Shown piece by piece: positions 11,902-22,697 of a stretch of DNA of 64,000 nucleotides (the first letter of the stretch is position 1; each line of letters opens with the position of its first letter). A model generated the notes under the pieces. That model had not been told where the DNA came from and made no database searches. It saw only the letters and a program-made list of their open reading frames with translations. The translations under genes and the position numbers were made by a program. Origin of the DNA: Paraspadella gotoi (lineage: Eukaryota > Chaetognatha); NCBI GenBank assembly GCA_051294375.1, contig CM119268.1, forward strand, positions 19,474,625 to 19,538,624, written 5' to 3'.

Positions 11902-12361
11902 TGTAATTTTTAATCTAATCTCTTTGACACCAAATTTTTCTCGATGTGAACATCTGATAAAATATTTAAACGGTAAATTAGTAATAAAATTATATCTAGA
12001 ACGAGACTTTATTACGTTAAGCTCTTTTTTCCCTTGGGCTTTAATTATGAATTTGTGAATTAACGTCACCGTTCATTTAACATAATAAACATTACTTCTA
12101 CATCAGGTAAGATATTTTGAATTTACTCAGGGGAAAAATTAAATAGTAGACGTAATTGTGAGGGTAAATTCAAAGTATCATAACAAAAAATGACAATTTC
12201 ATTAGTGAAGAATCGAAAAAACTTTCAAACATTCTAATTTTTTATCAACTGATAAATTTTAAAGGGTGAAAAAATATTTGAGGCTGTAAACTTGGAAAAG
12301 ATTTTATAGAAATTTAACGAGAAGAAGCCGTCGACTCTCTTGTTGACCCCGAGTGAAGAAT
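11902..12361. other. AT-rich DNA, no gene seen
   Basis: AT-rich sequence that is the clean complement of 7160-7840. Only short unrecognised open frames. Confidence 0.6.
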
Positions 12362-12375
12362 TTCACGAGAGAGAA

Positions 12376-12384
12376 AGAGGGAGG

Positions 12385-12476
<92 letters not shown>
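12376..12476 (+). repeat. (GA)n microsatellite, about 100 bp
   Basis: Nearly pure GA run preceded by GAGGGAGGGA. Gives Arg/Glu or Ser/Leu open frames only. Confidence 0.97.
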
Positions 12477-12482
<6 letters not shown>

Positions 12483-12703
12483 CCCGCGATAAGCTGGCAT
12501 TAAATGGAAGGATTTTAAAAAGAAGCTGTTTTTTTTGTCAAAGTGGATCGGGTTTTTTTTACATTTTTGGGGGTTTTTCATCGCCGCATCAACGGACGAC
12601 GGCCGAAACTCGATGCAGCGAAGCTTCGATCTCAAAGACTCATAATCTATTATTCATTCATTGAATTTCTCTCTACAGGCATTTTTTACTCCCTCTTTCT
12701 TTC

Positions 12704-13060
12704 NNNNNNNNNNNNNNNNNNNNNNNNNNNNNNNNNNNNNNNNNNNNNNNNNNNNNNNNNNNNNNNNNNNNNNNNNNNNNNNNNNNNNNNNNNNNNNNNN
12801 NNNNNNNNNNNNNNNNNNNNNNNNNNNNNNNNNNNNNNNNNNNNNNNNNNNNNNNNNNNNNNNNNNNNNNNNNNNNNNNNNNNNNNNNNNNNNNNNNNNN
12901 NNNNNNNNNNNNNNNNNNNNNNNNNNNNNNNNNNNNNNNNNNNNNNNNNNNNNNNNNNNNNNNNNNNNNNNNNNNNNNNNNNNNNNNNNNNNNNNNNNNN
13001 NNNNNNNNNNNNNNNNNNNNNNNNNNNNNNNNNNNNNNNNNNNNNNNNNNNNNNNNNNNN
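12704..13060. other. Assembly gap (357 N)
   Basis: N run following a CTTTCTTTC tail. Confidence 0.99.
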
Positions 13061-13146
13061 GTCTACGTCGTTCTTAGAGATCAAGGAAGACTTTTTCAAT
13101 TGAGACAATCTGACTACCAAACAATATAAACGCTCCTGGTAAAAAT

Positions 13147-13324
13147 NNNNNNNNNNNNNNNNNNNNNNNNNNNNNNNNNNNNNNNNNNNNNNNNNNNNNN
13201 NNNNNNNNNNNNNNNNNNNNNNNNNNNNNNNNNNNNNNNNNNNNNNNNNNNNNNNNNNNNNNNNNNNNNNNNNNNNNNNNNNNNNNNNNNNNNNNNNNNN
13301 NNNNNNNNNNNNNNNNNNNNNNNN
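13147..13324. other. Assembly gap (178 N)
   Basis: N run inside the right palindrome arm. Confidence 0.99.
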
Positions 13325-13908
13325 ATTTTGATATGATACGATCATGGTAAAGTGAATTAGTCCAGTTTGGTAAAATTTTATTTAAAGTAAAAGTAAAAGA
13401 GGAGCTAACGATCGGAATTCTAAGAGTTTTCAACCCGGAGTCAGATTCAGGAAAAATCTTCTATGGCAAAAATCTTCCAAAGAAGGGGTGGATTTTCCGA
13501 AGATTTTGGTTAATATTTTCTATATTTATGGTAGCCATAGCCGATGAAATTTAAATGCTAATGTATACAGCGTTAAAATAATCTATCATGACCATAGATT
13601 ATGGTATTAAAATATATTACTATATAGAGCAAAAAATATTTTTTTAAAATCTTAAAATTTTTTGATGGATTCTGATAAAGCATAAAAAGTTAAACAAGAA
13701 ATATAATTACAGCTTTTAAAAATTCTTACGTTTAAAATGATGATGATGATGATGATTTTTTATAGTTTTTCTTATTTTTGACACACTTATCGTAAAAATA
13801 TTTAAAAAGGAATCATACTTTGTGTAGACAACTTTTTATGAGCTATCTGAATCTGGTCTTAAAATTTAAAAATTCAAAAAACATTTTTTGGTCTTTCCTA
13901 TCTATAAA
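13325..13908 (+). repeat. AT-rich repeat family E copy
   Basis: Contains GATGGATTCTGATAAAGCA, a short GAT array at 13738-13756 and CTTTGTGTAGACAACTTTTT. The same block order is seen at 42480-43250 and, inverted, at 4430-5110. The two inward-pointing halves resemble a foldback. No coding potential. Confidence 0.6.
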
Positions 13909-13918
13909 NNNNNNNNNN
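13909..13918. other. Assembly gap (10 N)
   Basis: Short placeholder. The opposite arm supplies about 525 bp here, so its length is not meaningful. Confidence 0.95.
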
Positions 13919-14319
13919 TTCAGACATCTTCTCCTTGACCCAAGTTAAAGTCAGATTTTGATGGCCGCCTGCTGCAGTGGGAGAGCAGCTGCGGCAAGAA
14001 ACGGCGACACGGCCGGCCGCAGTATCTCCGCAGCGTTGCAGCGGCAGGACATCCCGATGCTGCTGCAGGTTTTTTTCGCCTTTAGCTTCGACGATTGCTA
14101 TTTTGTTTTTATTAGTTTTGTTTATTACTTTTTTATGACATTTTTATTACCAGTAGGTTGCAAATATTATTTTTATTATAAACTGTACAGTATATTACAA
14201 AATTTATTAATTATTTCACTTACCTGTTTTCGTAACCCAGCGGAAAATGAAAGACAAAATATCGTTGCGTTAATTTATTTTATTAGACAAATTGAAGCAG
14301 TAAAAATTACGTTTTAGAA

Positions 14320-14530
14320 TGTTTTGTCATTAAAACTAAATCAACTTATTCATCATAACATTTTTGAATTAATCATTCATTCCATTCATTCATTGCTTTA
14401 ATTTTCGTTTAATCATTCATTTATTTTTACTTTCGGTTTGAAAATAAAAAACGGGACAACAACGACGACGAAGATGACAGTGAACGAAAGACTGACAATG
14501 ACGAGAAATAATAAATAACAATGACTAAAA
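14320..14530. other. AT-rich, no gene seen
   Basis: Short degenerate ATTCATTCATT repeats near 14350-14430, otherwise nothing recognised. Confidence 0.5.
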
Positions 14531-14835
14531 CTAAAACTAAAAGCGAGTAATGACGGCGACGATGACGACGACGAAGACAATGACAGCGACGATGATGACG
14601 ACGAAGACAATGACGGCGACTATGACAATGACGGCGACGATGACAATGACGGCGACGATGATGACGAAGACCAATGGACGGCGCTTATGACAATGGACAA
14701 TGACGGCGACGCATGCAATGACGGCGCGATGTGACGACGAAGACAATGACGGCGACGATGAAAACGACGAAGACAATGACGGAGACGATGACGGCGACGA
14801 TGAAAATGACGGCGACGATGACAACGACAATAAAC
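14530..14835 (+). repeat. (GACGATGAC)-type trinucleotide array
   Basis: Imperfect array of GACGAY/GACRAY units. Reads as Asp/Glu/Asn-rich or Thr/Met-rich in different frames, i.e. a repeat and not a gene. Confidence 0.95.
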
Positions 14836-14934
14836 CCAATTACGTCATCTTTTCAATTATCGACCCTCAAATCTACTCAATTATCTTTGATGATCGTCGA
14901 GAGAAAAACAGAACGTTCAATACTGCCGTTAGGG

Positions 14935-15860
14935 GAGTGAGGAGACAGAGAGGAGAGAGAATGAACGAGGCGCGGAGGGAGTGGAGAGATAGAGAGGAGG
15001 AACGAGGAGAGAGAGCAGAGAGAGAGAGCGATGAGGGGGAAGAGGGATGGAAAGAGAGAGGGACGGAGGGAGAGAGACAGGAAGGTAGAGGGAGAAAAAA
15101 AGAAATAAGGAAAGAAAGAAAGAAAANNNNNNNNNNNNNNNNNNNNNNNNNGGGAAAGGGGAGGAAAGAGAGAGCAAGGGGTGAGGGGAGAAGAGAGAGG
15201 GAAGGAGGAAAAGGAGGGAGAGAAGAGAGGAGAGAGGGAGAGAGGGGAAGGGGGGGAGGAGAGGGAAGAAGAAGAAAGAGGAGAAGGGGGTACAAAGAGG
15301 AAGAGGAGAAATGGAGGGGGAGGGTATAAAACAAGAAGGAAAGGCAGAGGAAGGAGGGAAGGGAGGGAGAATGAGGAATAAAGGGAAAAGAGAAAGAGAG
15401 GGGAGGGAAGGGAGGAGGAGAAAGAGAGGGGGAAAGAGATGAAAGAACAAGAGGAGATAAGGAGAAACACAAAGAGGAGAGGAAAGGAGGAGAGGAAGAA
15501 AAAAGAAGAAAGAAAGAACAACTGAAAATTAATAACAAAAGGAAGAAGAAAAAAATAAGGCCAAGAAAAAAAGATCAGATGGAAGAATACAAAAGACGAA
15601 AAAATAAAAAGATAAGAAAAAACGAAAAGGTGAAATCTAAGAAAGAAAAAAAATAAGGGAGAAAAAAAAATTAAGGAAAGAAAGAAAAAAAAAAAAGAAA
15701 AAAGAAAGAAAGAAAAGAAAGAAAGAAAGAAGAAAAGAAAGAAAGAAAGAAAAAAAGGAAAGAAAAAAAAAAGAAAGAAAGAAAGAAAGAAAAAAAGAAA
15801 TAAGGAAAGAAAGAAATAAAGAAAAAAGAAAGAAAGAAAGAAATAAGGATAGAAAGAAAA
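14935..15860 (+). repeat. GA/GAAA purine tract with 25-N gap
   Basis: GGAGAGA-rich at first, then GAAA/AAAG units. N run at 15127-15151. Open frames on both strands are homopolymer-like and are not genes. Confidence 0.95.
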
Positions 15861-15865
15861 AAACA

Positions 15866-16530
15866 AGTTTGAGCAAACAATGTCGGATCTGCCCACGATC
15901 ATTAGCGGTAATTAATTAATTAATTAATACAAATTTAATTAATTTGATACAAAATGTTTGTTTTTAGGTCTTTTCGTCACTGACCACGACAAAAGCAACG
16001 ACGACGATGATGGCGACGATGACAGTAATGCCAATAAAGATTGAATGATTGATTGATTAATTGATTAAATAATTAATTAATTCATAATAAAATTGATTGA
16101 TTGAAAAATTAATTTATAGATAACTAAATAAATTGATTGATTGAATAATTAATTGATTGAATAATTGACAGATTAATTAATTAATTAATTATTAATTAAT
16201 TAATTAATTATATGATTAATTAATACATCTTGCATTTACATTTACTATAAAAAGAAAAATAAGCATAATCAATAAGTAAAATAGTTTTTTTTTTCCATTT
16301 AAACTCATTTCCATTCAGATGATTCCATCAAAAGACAGACAGACGGACAGACAGACAGACAGACAGAAAGACAGACAGACAGACGGACATCGTTTTTTTA
16401 TATAATTTATCATAATCCGATATTCTGACATGATATATGTGAATGCCCAACAAGATTGAGTGGGCGGACCGACGGACCGACAAAGTGAATTATAGAGTCG
16501 GGATCTTCTGAAAGCAGAGCTGACTAAAAA
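15866..16530 (+). mobile_element. Complete-looking element copy H2 (Helentron/pearl-like), about 665 bp
   Basis: The left end carries GAGCAAACAATG then TCGGATCTGCC, followed by a CGATCATTAGCGG block and TTAAT repeats. An internal GAC/GAT microsatellite (about 15985-16025) interrupts it. Then come the CATTTACATTTAC block, one core segment with AAACTCATTTCC and ATTCCATCAAAA, a (GACA)n/(GACG)n microsatellite at 16335-16390, a CATAATCCGATATTCTGACA block, AAGTGAATTATAGAG and a damaged terminal hairpin ending in TGACTAAAAA. TCGGATCTGC near the left end and GCAGAKCYGA at the right end are inverted repeats of each other. No open frame. This is the best single copy for defining both ends. Confidence 0.65.
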
Positions 16531-17040
16531 CGAATGACGGACGGACGGACTGACGGATACGAAAGCTCCAAAGAAAAGGAGCGGAAAAGTGAAAAGGCGA
16601 AAAAGAAGAAAAACGAGCCTCAGAGATTTCTCTTCTCTTTCCTTCTCTTTTTTTTATCTTTTCTTCTCTTTTCTTCTCTTCTTTCGTCTAACAAAAACCT
16701 AATCACTTGATTGACCCAAATTCTTTTCCATTTCATGGATTCTGCGATTCTTCTCTCTTGACCTCCGCTTCGGCCGTTCGCTTCCGCCTTTTGATTTCCA
16801 TTTCTACCGTTCGCTTTTACTTTCCGCTTCCGCCTTCTCCCGTCAATTCTTACATCGTTTCTTTACCTTCTCTTTTTTTTCATAATTTCTTCTTAGCTTA
16901 ACCTAACTTAACTTAACTTATTTAACTTGACTTGACTTGACTTGACCATAATTCACTCATTCTTTTCTTTCACTATTTCTCTTTCGTTTCTTCCTTCTTC
17001 TAATTATTTTCTCAATTTCATGCTCTTTATTCATTAAATA
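16531..17040. other. No gene; short ACTTA/ACTTG tandem
   Basis: GACG tetranucleotide residue, a TTTTCTTCTC pyrimidine tract and a pentanucleotide tandem of ACTTA then ACTTG type at about 16898-16945. Confidence 0.7.
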
Positions 17041-17724
17041 TGTATACATTACTCCCTCTAGTCACAGCGTCTTCTAATCCACTTTTTTCCTCCGTTCTTC
17101 TTTCTATCTTTCTGTTTCCATCTTTCCATCCAACTAATTCAATTTTCCCTCCCACGTCCAGAACCAAAGATCACCCATTTCAGATTTCCAATCTCTCACT
17201 TTTCTCCCATTGTCCTTTTTGCTCACCCCATTCACAGTTTCATTTATCCCATTTCAAATCCTTCCATCCCCCCACTCCTTTCCATACCCCCTATCCCCCA
17301 CTCCGCGCCACCCCTCTTCCATACCCCATATCGCCACAGCTGCGTTTCCTACCGCGTGGGCTTTGGTTTCCACTCCGTCGATTCCACGAATCGTTGGACC
17401 TGAATTATTCTTCGATCGAAAAAAGGAAAGGGAAGAAGAGATCCCGTTTCCTTTTCCCTCTCTATTTTCTCCTTTCCTTTTTCCTTTTCCGTTTTCCCTC
17501 TCTATTTTCTCCTTTCCTTTCTCTTTTTTCTCCTTTCCTTTTCCATTTTCCCTCTCTTTTTTCTTATTTCCCATTTTTCCCTATCTTGCTTTATTTTTTT
17601 CATTCATCTTGTTTTTCTTATTCCTTGTGGTGTCTTATCGAGCGTTTCTTTTACCAATTGATTGTGATTGATGATGTTTTTTACCATTTATATTTTTTGT
17701 TTTAAATTATTTGGCTTTTCTTGT
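17040..17724 (+). repeat. Pyrimidine-rich tract
   Basis: Low-complexity TTTCC/TCTTTT sequence, open in several frames with Phe/Ser/Pro composition. Its composition matches the surrounding simple DNA and I see no domain or splice pattern. Confidence 0.6.
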
Positions 17725-17915
17725 TGTATAATTTGCTTCATTGATTGTTTCATTTCTATTTCCTCTATGCCTCATTGATTGTTTCCTTTATTTTTTTATT
17801 TGCCTCATTGATTGTTTCCTTTCTTTTTCTCTTTGCCTCATTGATTGTTTCCTTACTTTTTCTATTTGCCTCATTGATTGTTTCCTTTCTATTTCTCTTT
17901 GCCTCATTGATTGTA
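17725..17915 (+). repeat. 33-bp minisatellite, first block
   Basis: Repeats of CTCATTGATTGTTTCCTTTC plus TTTTTCTCTTTGC with period about 33 bp, about 5 copies. Because 33 is divisible by 3, three frames stay open and give an 11-residue hydrophobic repeat on one strand and a basic one on the other. No initiation context or conservation argues for translation. Confidence 0.9.
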
Positions 17916-18137
17916 GAAATATTAGGCTTCACCTATCTTTCTCTCGTCAAATTATAAGACCGGTCATTTTGAGTGATTGAAGCAGCCTTTAAGGTCAATG
18001 TTATCTTTATTCTGGCTTTTTGATATATTTTCATTCACGATCGAATCATGTAACACTCACATTGTACAAATTTGAATGAGCGATGCCTCAAACGCGAGAC
18101 CCAAAAGGCATAAAAAATTTAAATACATTTTCTACAT

Positions 18138-18490
18138 TTATTGTTTCCTTTCTTTTTCTCTTTTCCTCATTGATTGTTTCCTTTCTTTTTCTCTTTTTCT
18201 CATTGATTGTTTCCTTTCTTTTTCTCTTTGCCTCATTGATTGTTTCCTTTCTTTTTCTCTTTGCCTCATTGATTGATTCCTTTCTTTTTCTCTTTGCCTC
18301 ATTGATTGTTTCTTTTTCTGTTTGCGTCATTGATTGTTTTCTTTTTTTTTCTCTTTGCCTCAGTGATTGTTTTCTTTCTTTTTCTCTTTGCCTTATTGAT
18401 TGTTTCCTTTCTTTTTCTCTTTGCCTTATTGATTGTTTCCTTTCTATTTCTCTTTGCCTTATTGATTGTTTCCTTTCTATTTCTCTATGC
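18138..18490 (+). repeat. 33-bp minisatellite, second block
   Basis: The same 33-bp unit as 17725-17915, about 10 to 11 copies with variants of CCTCATT (CCTTATT, CGTCATT, CCTCAGT). The two blocks are about 220 bp apart. Confidence 0.92.
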
Positions 18491-18694
18491 ATTCTCATCC
18501 TTTTCCTCAATTTTCTTTTCATTTTTCTATAATTTTTTTTATTCTTTCTATTTCTCTCTAGTCTCCATTCCGTCCACTTCACTTTATAAGAATTCGTCGC
18601 TCTTTTCTCAATTTCTCCCATTTTTTTTCATTTTTCTATTTCTATTATTTTTCTTTTTTTTTCTTTTCTCTGATCCTATAATTCGTTATCTCGA

Positions 18695-18760
18695 TATATT
18701 AGGTTATATTAGGTTTTATTAGGTATATATATATATTAGGTTATATTAGGTTATATTCCC
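18695..18760 (+). repeat. TATTAGGT tandem with TA stretch
   Basis: Several TATTAGGT/ATATTAGG units around a short (TA)n. Confidence 0.85.
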
Positions 18761-19390
18761 CTGTTCATTATTCTTCTTCCCGTTTTACTTTTCCTTTATT
18801 TTTCAAAACCTTTATTCTCTCTTTATTTAATATTTCCTTTTTTTTTCAATCATCATTTTTATCATAGTACCTACACTCATTTTTTCCCTTCGTGTTTTTG
18901 TCCTTCCTTATTTTTTTATTTCTTTTCTTCTCATCACTGTCTTCTTAATCAATGTCAGCGATGTAGCTATCATTTCCATCGTAGTCATTTTTGTTGACGT
19001 CTTCATCGTTGTCGTCTAACATTGTTTAAAATCTGTCATTGCATAGTCTTCAACGAATTACTTAAAATATATTCTCATGGTGTTGAACCGGGTGTACGAC
19101 ATATTTTATTTTATTCTTTCCAATTTTCTTTTCCTCCAAGTTGTTCTTTTAATACTAATAACAAGTAATTAAGCTAAAAAACATTAATGAATACAATAAT
19201 CATACAGTATTCTGTATTTTCTTTCTTGTCTTAAATTTGACAGGTTTTAGCGTCTCATTCATTTTTTCGTCGTCGTCGTCGTCGCCGTCTTGTACGTCTC
19301 ATCGTCGCTATCATCGTCGTCTTCGTCGTCGTCTCCGCCCTTGAGCTTCTTCCATCGCATAAAATCTTAGAAATGTCGCCGTCATTTTGT
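18761..19390. repeat. Pyrimidine-rich DNA and (CGT)n array
   Basis: TTTC-rich to 18950; scattered GTCGTC/TCATCGT; a clean CGTCGTCGTCG array at about 19266-19340. No gene. Confidence 0.8.
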
Positions 19391-20370
19391 GAAATGTGAA
19401 AATTCTAAGCTTCCGCTTTAGAAAAGAGGGAGGGGAGGAAAAATAGGCGGGAAAAAGGGAAGAGGTACGTATTTGAGATGGAATTTAGGAAAATAGGAAA
19501 TGTGATGGGAGAAGATGTGGAAATGTTACTGAGGAAGAGAAAAGTAAAAGAGGAGGAAGGAGGAAGCAAAGATAATTTTGAGATTACTTGTTTTACTATT
19601 GTGGGAGATTGTATTAAAAAAACATTGTTTGAGCACTTAGCTCTAACCAAATTTGTACCTTGTAGATTTCACTGGGCGAAGCCATTTCACTCTCAAAAAT
19701 AAGAATCAATCCAAATCACGAGATTTTAATAAAATAATCAGAGCAGAGCAACAAGAGTGAGTTATAGAGAGAGAGAGCGAGCTATAGATAGAGCTCAAAG
19801 CTGTACAAAAATAATAATTTCAATGATTAGAATTCATTTCAAAAAGTTACAAATATTTCATCATGTTACCTAATGTTTCCTGAGCAATCTCCTAAAAGTT
19901 TAACATTTACTTGCCTTTTTATACTTCTTTAAATTTAAATAGACCATTTAAAAACGACTTTCGACTTTTGAGAATAATTGGATCAGAAAGGTCTCGTCCA
20001 ATCAGAATTAAGAACTAAATAATAACCAATGAAATCAAAGAATAGAGGACGAGTTTGAGAATTAAAACTAGTAACGTTATTGGTATTCCATATAAAACCG
20101 AATATTAATTTCGAAAACCAATTAAATACTTATAAACTATTTAACAACTATATTAGACTAAATTAGACTAATTTTCGAAACGAATATAACAGTTTGATAT
20201 ATTTCACATAAGTATTAGAGTTAATTATTATTTATTTCATATTTATTAATATAATGAGAAGAGCGATGTTAGTGTTGTCTACTGGAAATATAGGGAGCAT
20301 CTATACAACACAAGGTTAACTTTCTAATAAGATATTAGCCATCATTTTTGTTAGGAGATCATTCATTGAA
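19391..20370. other. AT-rich DNA, nothing recognised
   Basis: Contains a 74-codon open frame (19478-19702) with no recognisable motif and a short GAGAGAGAGC tract near 19766. No splice or promoter context was found. Confidence 0.5.
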
Positions 20371-20399
20371 AAATGTTATTTTATTGCAAAATTAGTATT

Positions 20400-21090
20400 G
20401 AAGAAAAGAAAATGAGTGTACATGTAAATACGACAAAAAAAAAAAAAAATACGGAATAAAAAGAAAAACGTAAAAAAATTTAAGACAGGAATTCGAAAGA
20501 AAAAAGATAAGAACGAAAAAAATATATGAATAAAAGAAAATAACGCGAAGAAGCAGTGGATAGGTGAGAAAAAAAGATAAGAAAGAGAAAAAGAAGTAAG
20601 AGAGATAGGTAAGATAGAAAAAAGTAGAGGAGAAAAATTAGTAAGAAAAGAAAATAGATAAGAAAGATATGTAAAAAAGAGAAAAATAAATAAGAAAGAG
20701 AAAAATTGGTAAGAAAGATATGTAAGATAAAAAAAGTAGATGAGAACAATAAGTAAGAAAAGAAAATACTTCAAAATAGATAAAAAGATAGTAAGTAAGT
20801 AGACAGAAAAATAAGAAAAAAAGAGGTAAGAAAGAGAAAAACAAGTAAAAGAGATAGGTAAGATAGAAAAAATATATAAAAACAATAAGTAAAAAAAGAA
20901 AATTGATAAGAAAGATAGGTAAAAAAGAGAAAAATAGGTAAGAAAGAGAACAACAAGTAAGAGAGATAGGTAAGATAGAAAAAAATAGATGATAAAAAAT
21001 AAGTAAAAAGAAAATAGATAAAATAAGATAAGACAGGAAAGACAGAAAAAGAGAAAGATAGGTAAGAAAGATAGACATGTAGATGAGACA
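20400..21090 (+). repeat. AG-rich degenerate AAGATAGGTAAGAAAG repeats
   Basis: Irregular units around GATAGGTAAGA and GAAAGAGAAAA. The minus-strand frame of about 290 codons is a Phe/Leu/Ser/Tyr string produced by the repeat; I do not treat it as a membrane protein. Confidence 0.85.
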
Positions 21091-21164
21091 GAAGATTTCC
21101 CAATTTTTCGAGGAGAGAAAAAGGAAAAAGTAGAATTCAGGTGGAGTTCTGGAGAGGCGAGGGC

Positions 21165-21206
21165 AAGAGGTGGAGGTGGGGGTGGGGGTGGGGGTGGGGG
21201 AGGAGA
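21165..21206 (+). repeat. (GGTGGG)n / GGGGGT run, quadruplex-forming
   Basis: Five consecutive G-runs of at least five G separated by T, preceded by AGGTGGAGG. A strong intramolecular G-quadruplex motif on the plus strand. Confidence 0.9.
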
Positions 21207-21209
21207 CAG

Positions 21210-21599
21210 GGAGGTGTTGACGAATAGGGCCGACTGGGCGTCACACCTCATATTTTTCACTCCGCCCTTTTATGCAAAGGACTCCGCCTTCGTCAGACAA
21301 AATTCATGGAGAAAATATTTTTGTATCCTTTTTCTGTTTTTCTGTTTTTCTATTTCTGTTTTGGATCGTGGATTCGATTTCTCTCTCTCTCTCTCTCTCT
21401 CTCCCCTTTTTTCTTTTTTTCGCTTCTCTACATGTCGTGATCTACGCAATTTACGCAGTTCTATCCTTTCTCCCTAGATCGAGGATGTGATGATCTCTCT
21501 TCTATTCCAACACTTCTCTTTATTTTTCTCTTCTGTCCATCGACGATTCGTGAGTTTCCATCGCGAATTTCAAAGTTGGCGTCTTTCCCTCAAGATTTC
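21210..21599. other. No gene; short CT run
   Basis: A (CT)n run at about 21380-21403; otherwise mixed sequence. Confidence 0.5.
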
Positions 21600-21609
21600 N
21601 NNNNNNNNN
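21600..21609. other. Assembly gap (10 N)
   Basis: Short placeholder of N. Confidence 0.97.
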
Positions 21610-21719
21610 TCAAACAGGTTTCGTACATTCGAACGTCTATCTTCCCTTCGTATTTTCCCCTCAACAAACGAACCTTTTTTTTTCGCTTTTAACGAGAATT
21701 CTTCTCTCCGTTAACGTTT

Positions 21720-21985
21720 TCGTCGAATCTCCGCCTTTAGCGATTACGAAAGGTCGTTAAATCGAATCGCGGTCGTCGTTCCCGACGAGCGGGGCCTTTT
21801 TTCTCTCACGAGTAGCGAAGGTTATGAGTCATAAAAACGTGACGCTTACGTGGAGAGTCGTATCGTTGACGTCAAAGGGTCATCGCCGTCGCCTCGATTG
21901 GTTAAAACGTCAAGGTCATATTAATGTCGTCATGGTTCGAAAGGTTTACGCTGAAGATCATTAGTTTATCTCTGTTGAGGCAAGA
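21720..21985. promoter_or_regulatory. CpG-rich cluster of CRE, CCAAT-like and nuclear-receptor half-sites
   Basis: In a locally CpG-rich stretch there is a full palindromic cAMP-response element TGACGTCA (about 21869), followed directly by AAGGGTCA. ATTGGTTA (inverted CCAAT-like) follows near 21897 and TCAAGGTCA, the extended half-site bound by NR5A/ERR-type receptors, near 21910. GTGACGCTTACGTGG lies upstream. The density of distinct consensus sites within about 75 bp is unusual for this window. No TATA box or downstream gene is identified, so function is inferred only. Confidence 0.3.
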
Positions 21986-22089
21986 TCGACGATAGAGATT
22001 ACACAATCGTATTTGTAAACGGATTATGTTATTATGTTATTATGATTATGATTATTGTCAAGTTGGTGAATTCTCGCTAAATACATTTC

Positions 22090-22300
22090 CTTTTATCTCA
22101 CTCAAGGTTGACCGAAAGAGAAGTGAGAAAAGAGAGGAGAGAGAAGAGGGGGAGAAAAAAGAGAAGAGAGATAAAGAGTAGAGAGAAAAAAGAGTCATGA
22201 GGAAAGAGGGAGGCCAAAATAAGAGGAGACGGAAAAGATAGGAAAGATCGGACGAGAAAAAAACAAAGAGATAAGAGAAAAGACAGAGAAATAGAAAAGG
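22090..22300 (+). repeat. GA-rich tract
   Basis: Irregular GAGAGAAAAGAG sequence, no gene. Confidence 0.8.
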
Positions 22301-22511
22301 AATTGGTTATAGTAAACAAACCCTGACTGAAATTGGAATAAATATTTTGTGGCCTTGTTTTTACGCACTGTAGGTACTACGTAGTCGTTTCATATCAAAT
22401 TCTTTTTCTAGTTAATAACTGGCTAACATCCAGAAACGGGATTTCCTCTCTTCACTGAAACAAAATTTTCGACTCTATATCCATCGTAGCTAAATCTCTG
22501 AAGACGAAGAA

Positions 22512-22545
22512 AAGCACGACGACGACGACGACGACGATGACGACG
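22512..22545 (+). repeat. (GAC)n microsatellite
   Basis: GACGACGACGACGACG run within mixed sequence. Confidence 0.9.
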
Positions 22546-22593
22546 AAGGAGAAAACTAGAATCGCAATGGTGACGATAAAACCTTATGCCCCT

Positions 22594-22615
22594 CATGTGG
22601 GCACAAAGATGGCGA

Positions 22616-22697
<82 letters not shown>

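Larger units (their letters stand above)
10685..16165. repeat. Right arm of the giant palindrome (cleaner arm)
   Basis: Complement of 1768-10190. It is shorter and contains five N runs (12704-13060, 13147-13324, 13909-13918, 15127-15151, plus the central one). It retains clean versions of the 55-bp array, the GAC array and the element left end, so it probably represents the true sequence. Confidence 0.8.

Noticed and set aside
14877-15902. 341-codon minus-strand open frame
   Set aside because: Translation of GA/GAAA simple repeats across an N gap; all three frames are open with the same low-complexity composition.
20376-21260. 294-codon minus-strand open frame resembling a multi-spanning membrane protein
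   Set aside because: It is the translation of a degenerate AG-rich repeat; composition is only Phe/Leu/Ser/Tyr/Ile over most of its length, with no conserved charged positions and several overlapping frames open.
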